Positions 7,586-15,901 of a stretch of 62,910 nucleotides of DNA are shown here, one piece after another. Within the stretch, counting starts at the first letter, position 1, and the number at the start of each line of letters is the position of its first letter. Source of the DNA: Myxococcota bacterium. Lineage in GTDB: Bacteria > Myxococcota_A > Polyangia > Polyangiales > Houyiibacteriaceae. A program made the translations under genes and the position numbers. The notes below the pieces were generated by a model. It ran no database searches, was not told the origin of the DNA, and saw only the letters and a list, made by a program, of their open reading frames with translations. The stretch is from assembly GCA_028284955.1 (NCBI GenBank), contig JANQQS010000136.1, positions 1 to 62,910 of the forward strand. The letters run 5' to 3'.

Positions 7586-9172
7586 CTATTGATTCGCGGA
7601 AATCAACGCGAAACTGCTCACCTGGGCCCCCAGGGGTAGAGGTGAATTGAGTTTAGTAGCGCCGCTTCCGTCATCGCCGACAACGTAGAGCTCAAAAATA
7701 TTGTCGACATCCTCGTCTGCGACGTAGACCACACGTCTGCCATCGGGCCAAATCGCGAAAGCACCAACAGAAACACCGTCCCGATATGGACCGGTAAGGC
7801 GCACACTCGGTGCTCCATCAAGCTCTTTGAGGTGCAAACCACTCGAACTTTCTTTGCGGGTGCGATAAACCACCTTGGTGCCGTCAGGTGAAAGCGCGAA
7901 GTTTCCGCTCACGTCTTCATCCGGTGCCAAATCTCCACTGAGTTTGGTACGAGTACCAGCGACATTAACGTAATATAACTCAATTACATCACTGGTATCA
8001 GGGTCATCGATGAACACAATCCGAGCCCCGTCTGGGGTGATATCCATCGTAGGATTTCCCGGTGAGTTTGTGGGCACACGTGGAACCAGGTTGCGAGTCG
8101 TGCTTCCATCGTTGTTGACGATGTACAGTTCATCGACGAGTTCGTAAGGATAGAGGCGTGTCCTGGTCGAGTAAGCAACAAAGTTGCCATTGGGTGCTAT
8201 GTGGAAGCTGCCGACGTCCCTATCGCTGTCGAAATCTGGGTTCAGCTTGATGCTCTGAGTGCCGTCGGTATTGACGGCGTACAGCTCCCGAACACCTTCC
8301 GTATCGATGTCACCCACGAAAAAAACCTGACTTCCATCCCGCAAAACGTCGAACGACCATATGTTTCGCCCTGCAGGCACAAATGGAGATATTTTTTTGT
8401 GGGCTGTGCCGTCAACGTTGACCGCAAATAGCTCCGTATAACCTGTTGGGTTAGGTGAGGTCGCATAGACGACCTGGTTGCCGTTTGCTGCGATGGCAAA
8501 CGCAACCACATTCGTTCCGGCAGAGAGGGCTGAGTTTAGCTTGATTGTTTTGGCCCCGTCGGTATCCGTGGCGTACAGCTCGCTCTCGCCATCGTTGTCC
8601 TGGCGAAGCCGGTAAATAACCTTGCTCCCGTCAGGTGTGACGTCGAACGAAAGGACATCTGCTTCACTCCCCATGTCGGGATTCAGCTTCAGACTCCCGG
8701 TGCCATCAATTTTTATCGTATAGAGGTCTGCGACGCGGTCTGTATCTTGTTCGGCTCGGTACACTACGCGGCCACCGCCCGGTAGAATCTGAAAACCAAA
8801 AACTTCTCCGCCTGGAACTAGCTGGGGAGTGAATTGGACTGGAGTATCGTTCGGTTCCAATTGAGCACGAAAAAGCCCAACCAGGCCGACCCCGTAGACG
8901 AGCTGCGCTTTCACCGGAATGGTGGCATCAGCGCCTGAGTCGTGGTCGCTGCCCGCGCCGGAGACCGTCCCCGCGTCCAATTCTACCGGCGGAACGCACC
9001 GCTTATCTTCCGTCACGTACAAGCCGTCAGGACACTTAGCAGTGGAACAAGCGCTGACTGAAAACGATAAACTCCATGCGGCGAATGCAGACAATCGAAA
9101 CATGTAAGCAACCACGCCCGATGCGACCAAACGAACGTCGAGGATGCAGAACGAAATCGCGCGGTAGACCAT
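7586..9172 (-). CDS. TolB-like beta-propeller lipoprotein
   Basis: 528 residues. A long leader ends in a lipobox (SVSACS), followed by CPDGLYVTEDKRCVPP and an Asp/Ala-rich linker. The rest is eight repeats of about 45 residues with the signature DGxxVVYxxxxD...ELYxVxxDGxxxxKLN, the PD40/WD40-like blade of TolB-type propellers. The last repeat is cut short (VSSFALISANQ, stop), so the 3' end may have been trimmed when the REP region formed. The leader and promoter are paralogous to those of the pseudogene at 460-1065; that conservation supports the ATG at 9172 although an internal ATG at 9103 also precedes the hydrophobic core. Ligand unknown. Confidence 0.75.
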   Translation of the reverse strand: MVYRAISFCILDVRLVASGVVAYMFRLSAFAAWSLSFSVSACSTAKCPDGLYVTEDKRCVPPVELDAGTVSGAGSDHDSGADATIPVKAQLVYGVGLVGLFRAQLEPNDTPVQFTPQLVPGGEVFGFQILPGGGRVVYRAEQDTDRVADLYTIKIDGTGSLKLNPDMGSEADVLSFDVTPDGSKVIYRLRQDNDGESELYATDTDGAKTIKLNSALSAGTNVVAFAIAANGNQVVYATSPNPTGYTELFAVNVDGTAHKKISPFVPAGRNIWSFDVLRDGSQVFFVGDIDTEGVRELYAVNTDGTQSIKLNPDFDSDRDVGSFHIAPNGNFVAYSTRTRLYPYELVDELYIVNNDGSTTRNLVPRVPTNSPGNPTMDITPDGARIVFIDDPDTSDVIELYYVNVAGTRTKLSGDLAPDEDVSGNFALSPDGTKVVYRTRKESSSGLHLKELDGAPSVRLTGPYRDGVSVGAFAIWPDGRRVVYVADEDVDNIFELYVVGDDGSGATKLNSPLPLGAQVSSFALISANQ

Positions 9173-9222
9173 GAAGTAAACCTACGGCGCGAACCGAGGC
9201 CGCGACAAATCAGCATTTCATT
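9125..9222 (-). repeat. Duplicated 5' gene region, copy 2
   Basis: Partner of 1020-1115. It covers the upstream region and the first about 16 codons of the propeller lipoprotein gene. Confidence 0.6.
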
Positions 9223-9647
9223 GTGGGCAACACAAAGTGCATATGACCTACCGGCGTGCCTCTATCGCTTCTTCCAGAACAAGGACCTGGGTCTATCCCC
9301 GAGCGCAGTTCAACATTCGTGACACCCGGACCATGCCATCGTTTTGCCGACGCTTCGATGCTTCACCCTTGCGTCGAAGGCGTGGCCGAGTTTGCCAAAG
9401 TTTTGCCGATGCTCGACTGCTGTTCCCGCGCACTGTTTTCGATGGCCATGAAGTCGCGTCGTTCGATGGCCATTGGAGCGCAATCGATCCGGACACAGTC
9501 GGGATGGACATCATGGTGTGACGGGTGTGCGCGAGGTCGTGATGGCCATTGCGGGACGAGCGTTTTGCACGCGGTGCGATGGCCATCGGGAGATTTGCGA
9601 GCTGGGCGTTCAGTCGATGGAGTCGTCTTCGCCAATCGAAACCCCGC
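9223..9647. other. Intergenic stretch without convincing gene
   Basis: Between the propeller gene and the intact transposase element no reading frame looks coding. It contains the GATGGCCAT cluster (9441-9586) and, just before the element, a partial echo of its end (CCAATCGAAACCCCG at 9632-9646). Confidence 0.5.
9441..9586. repeat. Four copies of GATGGCCAT in 146 bp
   Basis: Exact 9-mers occur at 9441-9449, 9465-9473, 9541-9549 and 9578-9586, each containing the palindrome ATGGCCAT. Spacing between copies is 24, 76 and 37 bp. Confidence 0.6.
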
Positions 9648-10982
9648 CAATCGAACCCGGGGCATTTTCTGGGTTCACTGCAACCGCCTGATCCTACATC
9701 CCTGATTGCAGATGTGTCGCGCTACCGCCGGAATGTGCCCGACGGCGCTCACCACCCTCGATCCGCCAACATCGCCAGTTCGAACACGCAAGTCGTTGAC
9801 GTCACTTGTGCAAACATCGGCCCGAAACTTGAAATCCGACGTGCGTGACGCTTCCCTGCATCGTCAAAGAAGGCGACGTTGTCCTATCCACCGTCCGCAC
9901 CGTCGCTCGCTTCTACTTGCTGCGACCTGACCGGGAGCTCACCCGAGCCGTTCGCTACATTCTTGCCCACTACGCGAACAAGCACGGCATCGTGCTCCAT
10001 GCCGCGTGCTTGATGAGCACCCATCTGCATCTCGTATATCGCGACCCCCTCGCGCAAGGGCCCGCGTTTCGTCGTGACGCGGTTGCCGCCATTGCCAATG
10101 TCGTGAAGGCGCTCAGAGGCTGGCGGGGCGACGTCTTTCGCGGCGGTCATAGCAAAGTCCGACTCCGCACTCCCCAAGCCATCCTCGACAAGATCGGCTA
10201 CGTCCTCGCGAACCCCGTGGCTGTAGGCGCCGTCAGATACTCCAAAGATTGGCCGGGGCTGTGCACACACGTCGACGACATGGGGCGGAGAACCTTGCAC
10301 GAACAACGCCCCACGCTCTACTTTCGAGAACGCGGAGAGATGCCCGAGAGCGCGAGCCTTCGATTCGAGCTTCCGGAAGAGCTCGTTCAGGGCTACGGCG
10401 AAGACGCCACGCGGGAAGCCATCCACCGCTCCGTCAAAGAACACGAACAAGCGGCGCACCAAGCAATCCTAGAAAAAGGATGGACCTACCGCGGTGCCGA
10501 TCGCTGCAAGACCATTTCGCCCTACGCGCGTGCAACGGCCTACGAAGTCTTCGGTGCACGCAACCCACACTTCGCCACCAAGGGCGGCGGCATGAAAGCT
10601 TTCTTCGAAGCCGTCGAAGAGCTCCGCGCGTTCAGAACCTACTACAAGACCGCCCTGGCCCGCTGGAAGGAAGGTCACCGCGAGGTCGTCTTCCCCCACG
10701 GAACCTACCTCATACGCGTCCTCCACGGTGTCTGCGCTGACCCGGCTCCTGGCTAGCCGCCCGAACAGCCCAAGCGAACCGCAGCCTCAACTTCGGCGTG
10801 GCACCGGTCCGTCCACAGAACGCCTCGTACTGCAAACATCGAGTCCGGCTGTCGCGTTTTGCTCGCTCACACGTGCTCACGAAGCAACCGGTCTGGCGAC
10901 GGAACTGCTCTCCGCGTCCGCATCATTCCTCCCGCACATGTCCAACGTTCAACTTCCCCACAACATGCCCCGGGTTCGATTG
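9648..10982 (+). mobile_element. Intact REP-associated tyrosine transposase element (copy 2)
   Basis: 1335 bp bounded by perfect 18-bp inverted ends: CAATCGAACCCGGGGCAT (9648-9665) and ATGCCCCGGGTTCGATTG (10965-10982). It contains a single transposase gene. Left-end and right-end sequences recur separately at 6049 and 5235, and as a short inverted pair at 7432-7513, so this copy is the likely source of activity for all of them. Confidence 0.7.
9845..10756 (+). CDS. REP-associated tyrosine transposase (Y1/IS200-like HUH)
   Basis: 303 residues from GTG 9845. The HUH motif is ACLMSTHLHLV (H60, H62). The conserved RAYT/TnpA helix is LDKIGYVLANPVAVGAVRY, with Tyr119 the likely catalytic residue. 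It is longer than minimal TnpA (about 150 residues); the C-terminal half (FELPEELVQGYGEDATREAI..., SPYARATAYEVFG...) is a helical extension seen in RAYT proteins. RAYTs nick single-stranded REP hairpins, and the flanking inverted sequences here would be its substrate. Not accompanied by TnpB. Confidence 0.8.
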   Translation: MTLPCIVKEGDVVLSTVRTVARFYLLRPDRELTRAVRYILAHYANKHGIVLHAACLMSTHLHLVYRDPLAQGPAFRRDAVAAIANVVKALRGWRGDVFRGGHSKVRLRTPQAILDKIGYVLANPVAVGAVRYSKDWPGLCTHVDDMGRRTLHEQRPTLYFRERGEMPESASLRFELPEELVQGYGEDATREAIHRSVKEHEQAAHQAILEKGWTYRGADRCKTISPYARATAYEVFGARNPHFATKGGGMKAFFEAVEELRAFRTYYKTALARWKEGHREVVFPHGTYLIRVLHGVCADPAPG

Positions 10983-11067
10983 TCGTCCCGATTGTTGAGC
11001 CGTTTGTGATGCCTCATGGAGTCTCTCAGCAGCACGTCGTCCCGGATCTGCTCCGAGGCCGCTGAGT

Positions 11068-11673
11068 CTACTTGTTCTCTTCGGACAGCCGCTGAATTGC
11101 CGCGGGCACGGCGGTTTCGAGATACCAGGCCCAGAATTCGGTCTGCTTTTTACGCTGGGTTTCATTGGCTTTCCAAGGAACGCTGCCGCTTTCTATACAC
11201 GCGCCGAGAAAAGCGGTGTCCCAGTCTTCGGCGTCAAGTTTTTTTTCGTCGTCTGCGTAGTCGGCAATCGGGTCTGCGTAGAGGGCCGTGCGCGCAACGT
11301 GCGCGGCCGCAGTCGCAACCTGCGAGGGCCAAAGAGCATCCTCTAGCAAGTTGTCGGCGAGGGTGTAGAGACGACCCATTTCGACACGAAGTGCATTCGG
11401 ATTGATTTGGTCATCAAGGTATTGCTGTGCATAGTCAAGCATACGCTCAGGTCGGCCGTCGTCCGGCCAGTTCTTGCCCCAACACGGCAGTATTTTTTTT
11501 ACCACCAAAGAGTCAAGCTCGACCAAAGCCCGAAGTTTGGGGGAGACCACTGCACGCTTCTCGACCTTTTCGATGTGTCCAAACGCGGCCACAACCTGGC
11601 GGCGTATGGGCAAGGACAAAGCATCGACTTCAGCAAGCTGGGAAGTTAGCGATTGGAGAAGTTCTGAAGTCAT
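11068..11673 (-). CDS. Candidate immunity protein (Imm5-like, tentative)
   Basis: 201 residues, mainly helical. Features include LPCWGKNWPDDGRPERMLDYA, LEDALWPSQVATAAAHVARTALYADP and a C-terminal TEFWAWYLETAVPAAIQRL. The FW.WYL..AVP ending and overall size remind me of Imm5-type immunity proteins of polymorphic toxin systems, but I could not confirm this. It is the second gene downstream of the Rhs effector, 9 bp after the preceding gene, on the same strand, which is where immunity genes sit. No signal peptide, so it would act in the cytoplasm, matching a nucleic-acid-targeting toxin. Confidence 0.55.
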   Translation of the reverse strand: MTSELLQSLTSQLAEVDALSLPIRRQVVAAFGHIEKVEKRAVVSPKLRALVELDSLVVKKILPCWGKNWPDDGRPERMLDYAQQYLDDQINPNALRVEMGRLYTLADNLLEDALWPSQVATAAAHVARTALYADPIADYADDEKKLDAEDWDTAFLGACIESGSVPWKANETQRKKQTEFWAWYLETAVPAAIQRLSEENK

Positions 11674-11682
11674 CTTGGATGC

Positions 11683-12057
11683 TCACCAAACAGGATCTTT
11701 ATAGATCTCAACGTCCCCGGTTTTGACGTTTCTAAAGGTAACTTTCTCGATGCCCTTGTCTTTGTAGTCGTCGCGGAGAAAGTCACGCATGAGGATCCCT
11801 TTGATCAGCCACTGGGCAGACCAATCGTCAAAGGGAGGGTTTTCCGCGATCGACCCATCTGGCAACTTCTCTTTGATTGAAACCAAGTCGCTGTTGACGA
11901 TTTCGTAGTCGAACGAAAGCTCTTTGTCCGTTTCACGCACTGCCACTTCCAATGCATCCTGACCCGCCTCATAAGTCTCCGGGTCGGCGGTAAAGATGAT
12001 CCATCTTCCATCGTCACGTACACCCGCATTCCAATGAAGTCTCCAAGCCTCAAACAT
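11683..12057 (-). CDS. Candidate cognate immunity protein for the Rhs toxin
   Basis: 124 residues with no signal peptide, acidic overall, starting MFEAWRLHWNAGVRDDGRWII and containing FDDWSAQWLIKGILMRDFLRDDY. An AGGAGG-like site (AAAAAGGAGGTTGGC) precedes the ATG. It is the first gene after the Rhs effector (91 bp downstream) and precedes the 201-residue gene. I do not recognise the family; position alone makes it the leading immunity candidate. The AT-rich spacer at 12058-12148 differs in base use from the Rhs core, as is common around exchangeable toxin tips. Confidence 0.55.
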   Translation of the reverse strand: MFEAWRLHWNAGVRDDGRWIIFTADPETYEAGQDALEVAVRETDKELSFDYEIVNSDLVSIKEKLPDGSIAENPPFDDWSAQWLIKGILMRDFLRDDYKDKGIEKVTFRNVKTGDVEIYKDPVW

Positions 12058-12148
12058 GCCAACCTCCTTTTTATTAAATTGAGTATGAACACTTCAGCAA
12101 TATTTCAAATGATTGCTGACTGGCATGAGCTCAACATACGCTGGACTC

Positions 12149-15100
12149 TTAGTATTTCTGCACAACTTTGCCGTCCGAATGATACTCCGTCACACTTCCG
12201 TCTGGTCGAAAGACCCTAGTCATAGATCCATCGGTAACTGCAATCGATTGTGGAGGATCACCGTACCGGGCTTGACTACGCATAAAGCCAATACAGCATG
12301 AACACATATCGCGGTCCACGCCGATGGCATCGTGACCGGCGGCCAATTGTTGTTTTTCAGCATGGCTTGCCGCTGCTTGGCCTGGAGGGTGGGCACCATC
12401 GACGGCACCTCCATTTCGGAGCTGGTACGGTTTTTCAGCGCCGGCTTCTCGTTCGGCTTTTTGCGCGGCCTGGTCGACCATGCTTCGGACTTTTTCTGGT
12501 GGTTGACGCTCTACATGGCCGATTCCGTCTTGCGTACGTCGACTGTATCCGCTTTCGGTGAGCGGAGCATCTGGACCGTCTGCAGCCACGCAGCCACGCT
12601 TACTATCGGCTTCAAAGGCGCGTGCAGCCGCCTCTCTTGATTTCTTCACGAGCGCAGCGTCTTCGCCGCGGACCGGTTTCCATTCCGGAAAAGGTGTGAC
12701 GGGATCCGGTCGACGTCGGTCGGCATCGGGGCGACGTTGATACCTGCCATCTTGGTAGAAGAAGTTCGCCGGATCTCTGTCCGCCCTTGGGTCGACCCGT
12801 CCCACTTCTCTTCCAGACTTTTCTTGTCGACGTTTCAGATCAGCTCTGCGCTGCTCAATCGAGATTCCGCCTTCTGGAATCGGCGGTCGGCGCCCTTCAC
12901 CATCAGGCCCCGCTTCTTCATCTGGACGCTTGCGTTCCTTGCTACGCGGACAGTTGTCTTCAAGCCCACGGAGATCAACCTGGGTAAGCGGTCGGTCGCA
13001 GTAGGCGTACAGATTAATGCCGCCGCTGATGCCGCTAGGGTCGCTTTGAAGATAGCGACCTAGCTCGGGGCTGTAGGTGCGAAAACGATTGTCATGCAAT
13101 CCGGTTTCGGCGTCGTAGTAGTGGCCAGGAAAGCGCAGAGGTTGATGAAAGTCGTGGCCGGTGTGGATGTGAGCTGTGCCGTAGGGTTCGATGGTCGCGT
13201 GCCAAACGTTTTGGCCGTGTTCGTCTTGGATGAGCTCTGGGCATCCGATTTGATTGGTGAAGACGTAGTAGCGCTTGCCACTGTGGGGTTCTCCTTCGAT
13301 GTCGTCGTAGTCGATGAACAGCAGGGGGACCCAGGCGATTTCGTCAGGGTAGACGTACATTCGCAGTCGCCCGTCGGGAAGGATTTCGGCGGCGAGCCGA
13401 TCCGTGTCCCAGTAGTAGACCCACATCTCTCCATCGAAGCGCTTTTGAGTGCGTCGACCTAGCGCATCGTATTCAGCCTCCCAGGTGCGTCCGTCAGGGA
13501 AATCGATGCGAACGAGTTGGTCCTTGGAGTCGTAGTGATAGCGAACTGGGCCTTGGAACGTGTGGCGGATGCTTACATGATCGCGGTCGTTGTATTCAAA
13601 GCGGTCGCTGTCGACATGATCGAGAAAATTGCCGCGAACACGGATCGTTCGATTCGGTGTACGCAGAAGGTTGCCGGCGAGGTCATGTTCGTACTGTTCG
13701 ACGGATCCATCGGGACGATGAACTTCGCGCAGCCGATGAGCCGCATCGTGAACAAAGTGGGTGGTTCCTCGCTGGCTATCTTCAACCGAAGATAGATCGC
13801 CTTCGCCGGAGTAGCCGTAGGTGCGAGACCAATATTGAGAGGGGTCGGTGTCGGTATAGGCGACCTTTGTTCGGCAGCGGCCTTCGGTATCGTATTGACT
13901 AAGCTCAACGGTGCCGCTGGCCAACTCGCGCAAGGTGACGCCCGGCGTCAGAGTGCGTATGCGGTGCGTTTGGTCGGTCGGGTCGATGACGATGAAGGTG
14001 CCGCGCTCCGGCCGCAGATAGCGGGTGACAAAGCGTCGCAATACACGCGCTTCACTTATGCCGTAGACGTCGAATCGACGGGCAATGCCGAGCCCATCGC
14101 GGCAGTCCTCGGTACGCTTGTCTGCTGCGTCGTAGTTGAAGGCGAGCACGCCAGCTTGACCCGTCGCTTCGATGAGTCGGCCACGGGTGTCGTATTTGAA
14201 GGTCCGGGTGTCGCCCGAGGCGAGAGTTTGAGAGGTTTTGAGACTGCCTGGACCATAGGTCATGGTCAGAAGTAGCTGACCGTCCCCGTCGCGTTTTTCG
14301 ATCAGGTTGCCGGCGGCATCGTAGGCGTAGCGTTCGCGGACTTTGTCATGGCGATGCACTTCTTCGGTGCGATCGAGTAGGTCGAGCGTGTAGCGGCTTT
14401 CCGTGCCGAGCGGGTCTCGGACACCGATAAGCTCTTCGCTTTTGCTGTAGGTGAAAGTGGTGCGGGCACCGAGGGGATCGGTATGACCTACGCGAAGGTT
14501 CCACGATGCATATTCAAACTCGTGCTTGCTTCCGTCGAAGTCTTGATACCAGCGAACATTCGCGTTGGCGTCGTAGGCTTGGGTGCGGCGGGCGCCGTTG
14601 GGAGCGATTTCGCGAATCTCGAGGCCCTGAATGTCGGTTACGACATTCGCTACATGAGCATCCGGATCGTCGACAGCATCAATTTTCTCGGCGATGGCCG
14701 TCGGCAAAACAGCAGGAAATGAAACGCGAGCGGGAAGGTGGTCTGGATAGCGAATGAGATGGCCGTACTCCCATTCAAGCGGCGTTTGGGCCACGAAATA
14801 TCGTTTCCATGAATCGGGCTGGCCGTCGTCAGGGACGGGTCGAACGCGACCTAGGTCGTCGACCTTTGCATAGGCGGCGCCGTGGGCGTCGATGCGCATG
14901 TGCCATGTGTCACCATGGGGATCGATTTCTCGGACCGTGCGGCCTTCGTCGTCGAGCTCAAAAAGCCGAGCACCGCCATAGGGATCGAGAATCTCGGTGA
15001 TCGCGTGATTCGGAGCGTAGCTATAGATCCACTGCCCGCCGTTGGCGCGCGTAACCACCGTCTTGCGTTCGAGCGGAAGATACTCAAGGCGCACCTCGTC

Positions 15101-15877
15101 AACGCCATCTTCGCCTCGGGAATGAACGCAGCGACCTTCGCGATCGCACTCAAATTCGAAGGCATAGCCGCGCAGGTCGACCTTCTTGCACACGCGACCT
15201 TGGTCGTCGTATTCGTATCGACGGTGGTGACGATAGAAGTCTTCGACCTCGACGAGGAAGCCGCGCGCGTCGTAGGTGTACTGCACCATGGTGTGGTCGG
15301 TGCCGTCACCCGGGTGAAAGTGGACTGAACGAAGGTGCCCATCTTGCCAACAAAGCTTGAGGACACGGCCGTCGGAGCATCGAAGGCATCGGAGTTTACC
15401 GACTGCGTCGTATTCGAAGTCGACATGAATATTGTGTTGAACGAATGACGAAACTCGCGCGGGGGAATCGGGATCTTTGAAAACAAAATTTGCAATCGGC
15501 TCGTTCGGTTGATGAATGCGGTAGTGATGGTCGCGAACGCGTTCGAGAGTATGGGTGCCACGTCGGAGCCGCTCGCCATCCTGCTCGATGTAGGGAAAAG
15601 AGGTTTCTCGGCCCGCTTGATCGGTGTAGGTAAGACCCTCGAAGTCGTAGACAAGTTCGCGATCAAAATCGTGGCGAAAGCCAAAGCCGAGACCTCTATC
15701 AACTTGGTGATGACGGCTGTCGTAGTAGCGCCACCAGTCGAGGTTGATCGCGCCAGGTAAACGAAAGTCGGTAAGCTGGTCGAGATTGGCCCCGGTGACG
15801 ACGTCAACCGGGTCTCCAACCAAACGGTGACCGTATGCGCTAGATAAACGTTCTTTGGAAAGTCGTGTGCAAGCCAT
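12149..15877 (-). CDS. rhs: Rhs effector with deaminase-fold toxin tip
   Basis: 1242 residues. The N-terminus has the DUF6531-type motif (GDPVDVVTGANLDQLTDF...PGAINLDWWRYYDS). The middle is a long series of YD repeats (YDxxGRL...), and the core ends with the Rhs signature ISGGINLYAYCDRPLTQVD then LRGLE near residue 972. Beyond it lies a 269-residue variable tip (DNA 12152-12958). The tip contains HAE (1172-1174) and CSCC (1192-1195, CxxC), the zinc-binding and catalytic motifs of cytidine-deaminase-like toxins. It is encoded directly after a PAAR-like gene and before two small genes, the standard T6SS cargo layout. Which deaminase family (nucleotide, DNA or RNA target) is not clear. Confidence 0.85.
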   Translation of the reverse strand: MACTRLSKERLSSAYGHRLVGDPVDVVTGANLDQLTDFRLPGAINLDWWRYYDSRHHQVDRGLGFGFRHDFDRELVYDFEGLTYTDQAGRETSFPYIEQDGERLRRGTHTLERVRDHHYRIHQPNEPIANFVFKDPDSPARVSSFVQHNIHVDFEYDAVGKLRCLRCSDGRVLKLCWQDGHLRSVHFHPGDGTDHTMVQYTYDARGFLVEVEDFYRHHRRYEYDDQGRVCKKVDLRGYAFEFECDREGRCVHSRGEDGVDEVRLEYLPLERKTVVTRANGGQWIYSYAPNHAITEILDPYGGARLFELDDEGRTVREIDPHGDTWHMRIDAHGAAYAKVDDLGRVRPVPDDGQPDSWKRYFVAQTPLEWEYGHLIRYPDHLPARVSFPAVLPTAIAEKIDAVDDPDAHVANVVTDIQGLEIREIAPNGARRTQAYDANANVRWYQDFDGSKHEFEYASWNLRVGHTDPLGARTTFTYSKSEELIGVRDPLGTESRYTLDLLDRTEEVHRHDKVRERYAYDAAGNLIEKRDGDGQLLLTMTYGPGSLKTSQTLASGDTRTFKYDTRGRLIEATGQAGVLAFNYDAADKRTEDCRDGLGIARRFDVYGISEARVLRRFVTRYLRPERGTFIVIDPTDQTHRIRTLTPGVTLRELASGTVELSQYDTEGRCRTKVAYTDTDPSQYWSRTYGYSGEGDLSSVEDSQRGTTHFVHDAAHRLREVHRPDGSVEQYEHDLAGNLLRTPNRTIRVRGNFLDHVDSDRFEYNDRDHVSIRHTFQGPVRYHYDSKDQLVRIDFPDGRTWEAEYDALGRRTQKRFDGEMWVYYWDTDRLAAEILPDGRLRMYVYPDEIAWVPLLFIDYDDIEGEPHSGKRYYVFTNQIGCPELIQDEHGQNVWHATIEPYGTAHIHTGHDFHQPLRFPGHYYDAETGLHDNRFRTYSPELGRYLQSDPSGISGGINLYAYCDRPLTQVDLRGLEDNCPRSKERKRPDEEAGPDGEGRRPPIPEGGISIEQRRADLKRRQEKSGREVGRVDPRADRDPANFFYQDGRYQRRPDADRRRPDPVTPFPEWKPVRGEDAALVKKSREAAARAFEADSKRGCVAADGPDAPLTESGYSRRTQDGIGHVERQPPEKVRSMVDQAAQKAEREAGAEKPYQLRNGGAVDGAHPPGQAAASHAEKQQLAAGHDAIGVDRDMCSCCIGFMRSQARYGDPPQSIAVTDGSMTRVFRPDGSVTEYHSDGKVVQKY

Positions 15878-15901
15878 CGTCGATACGCTAGGAGATTGGC
15901 G

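Noticed and set aside
9648-10982. Classical IS element with DDE transposase and target duplication
   Set aside because: The transposase is of the HUH/Y1 type, and the terminal sequences are REP-like; no direct target duplication was seen.
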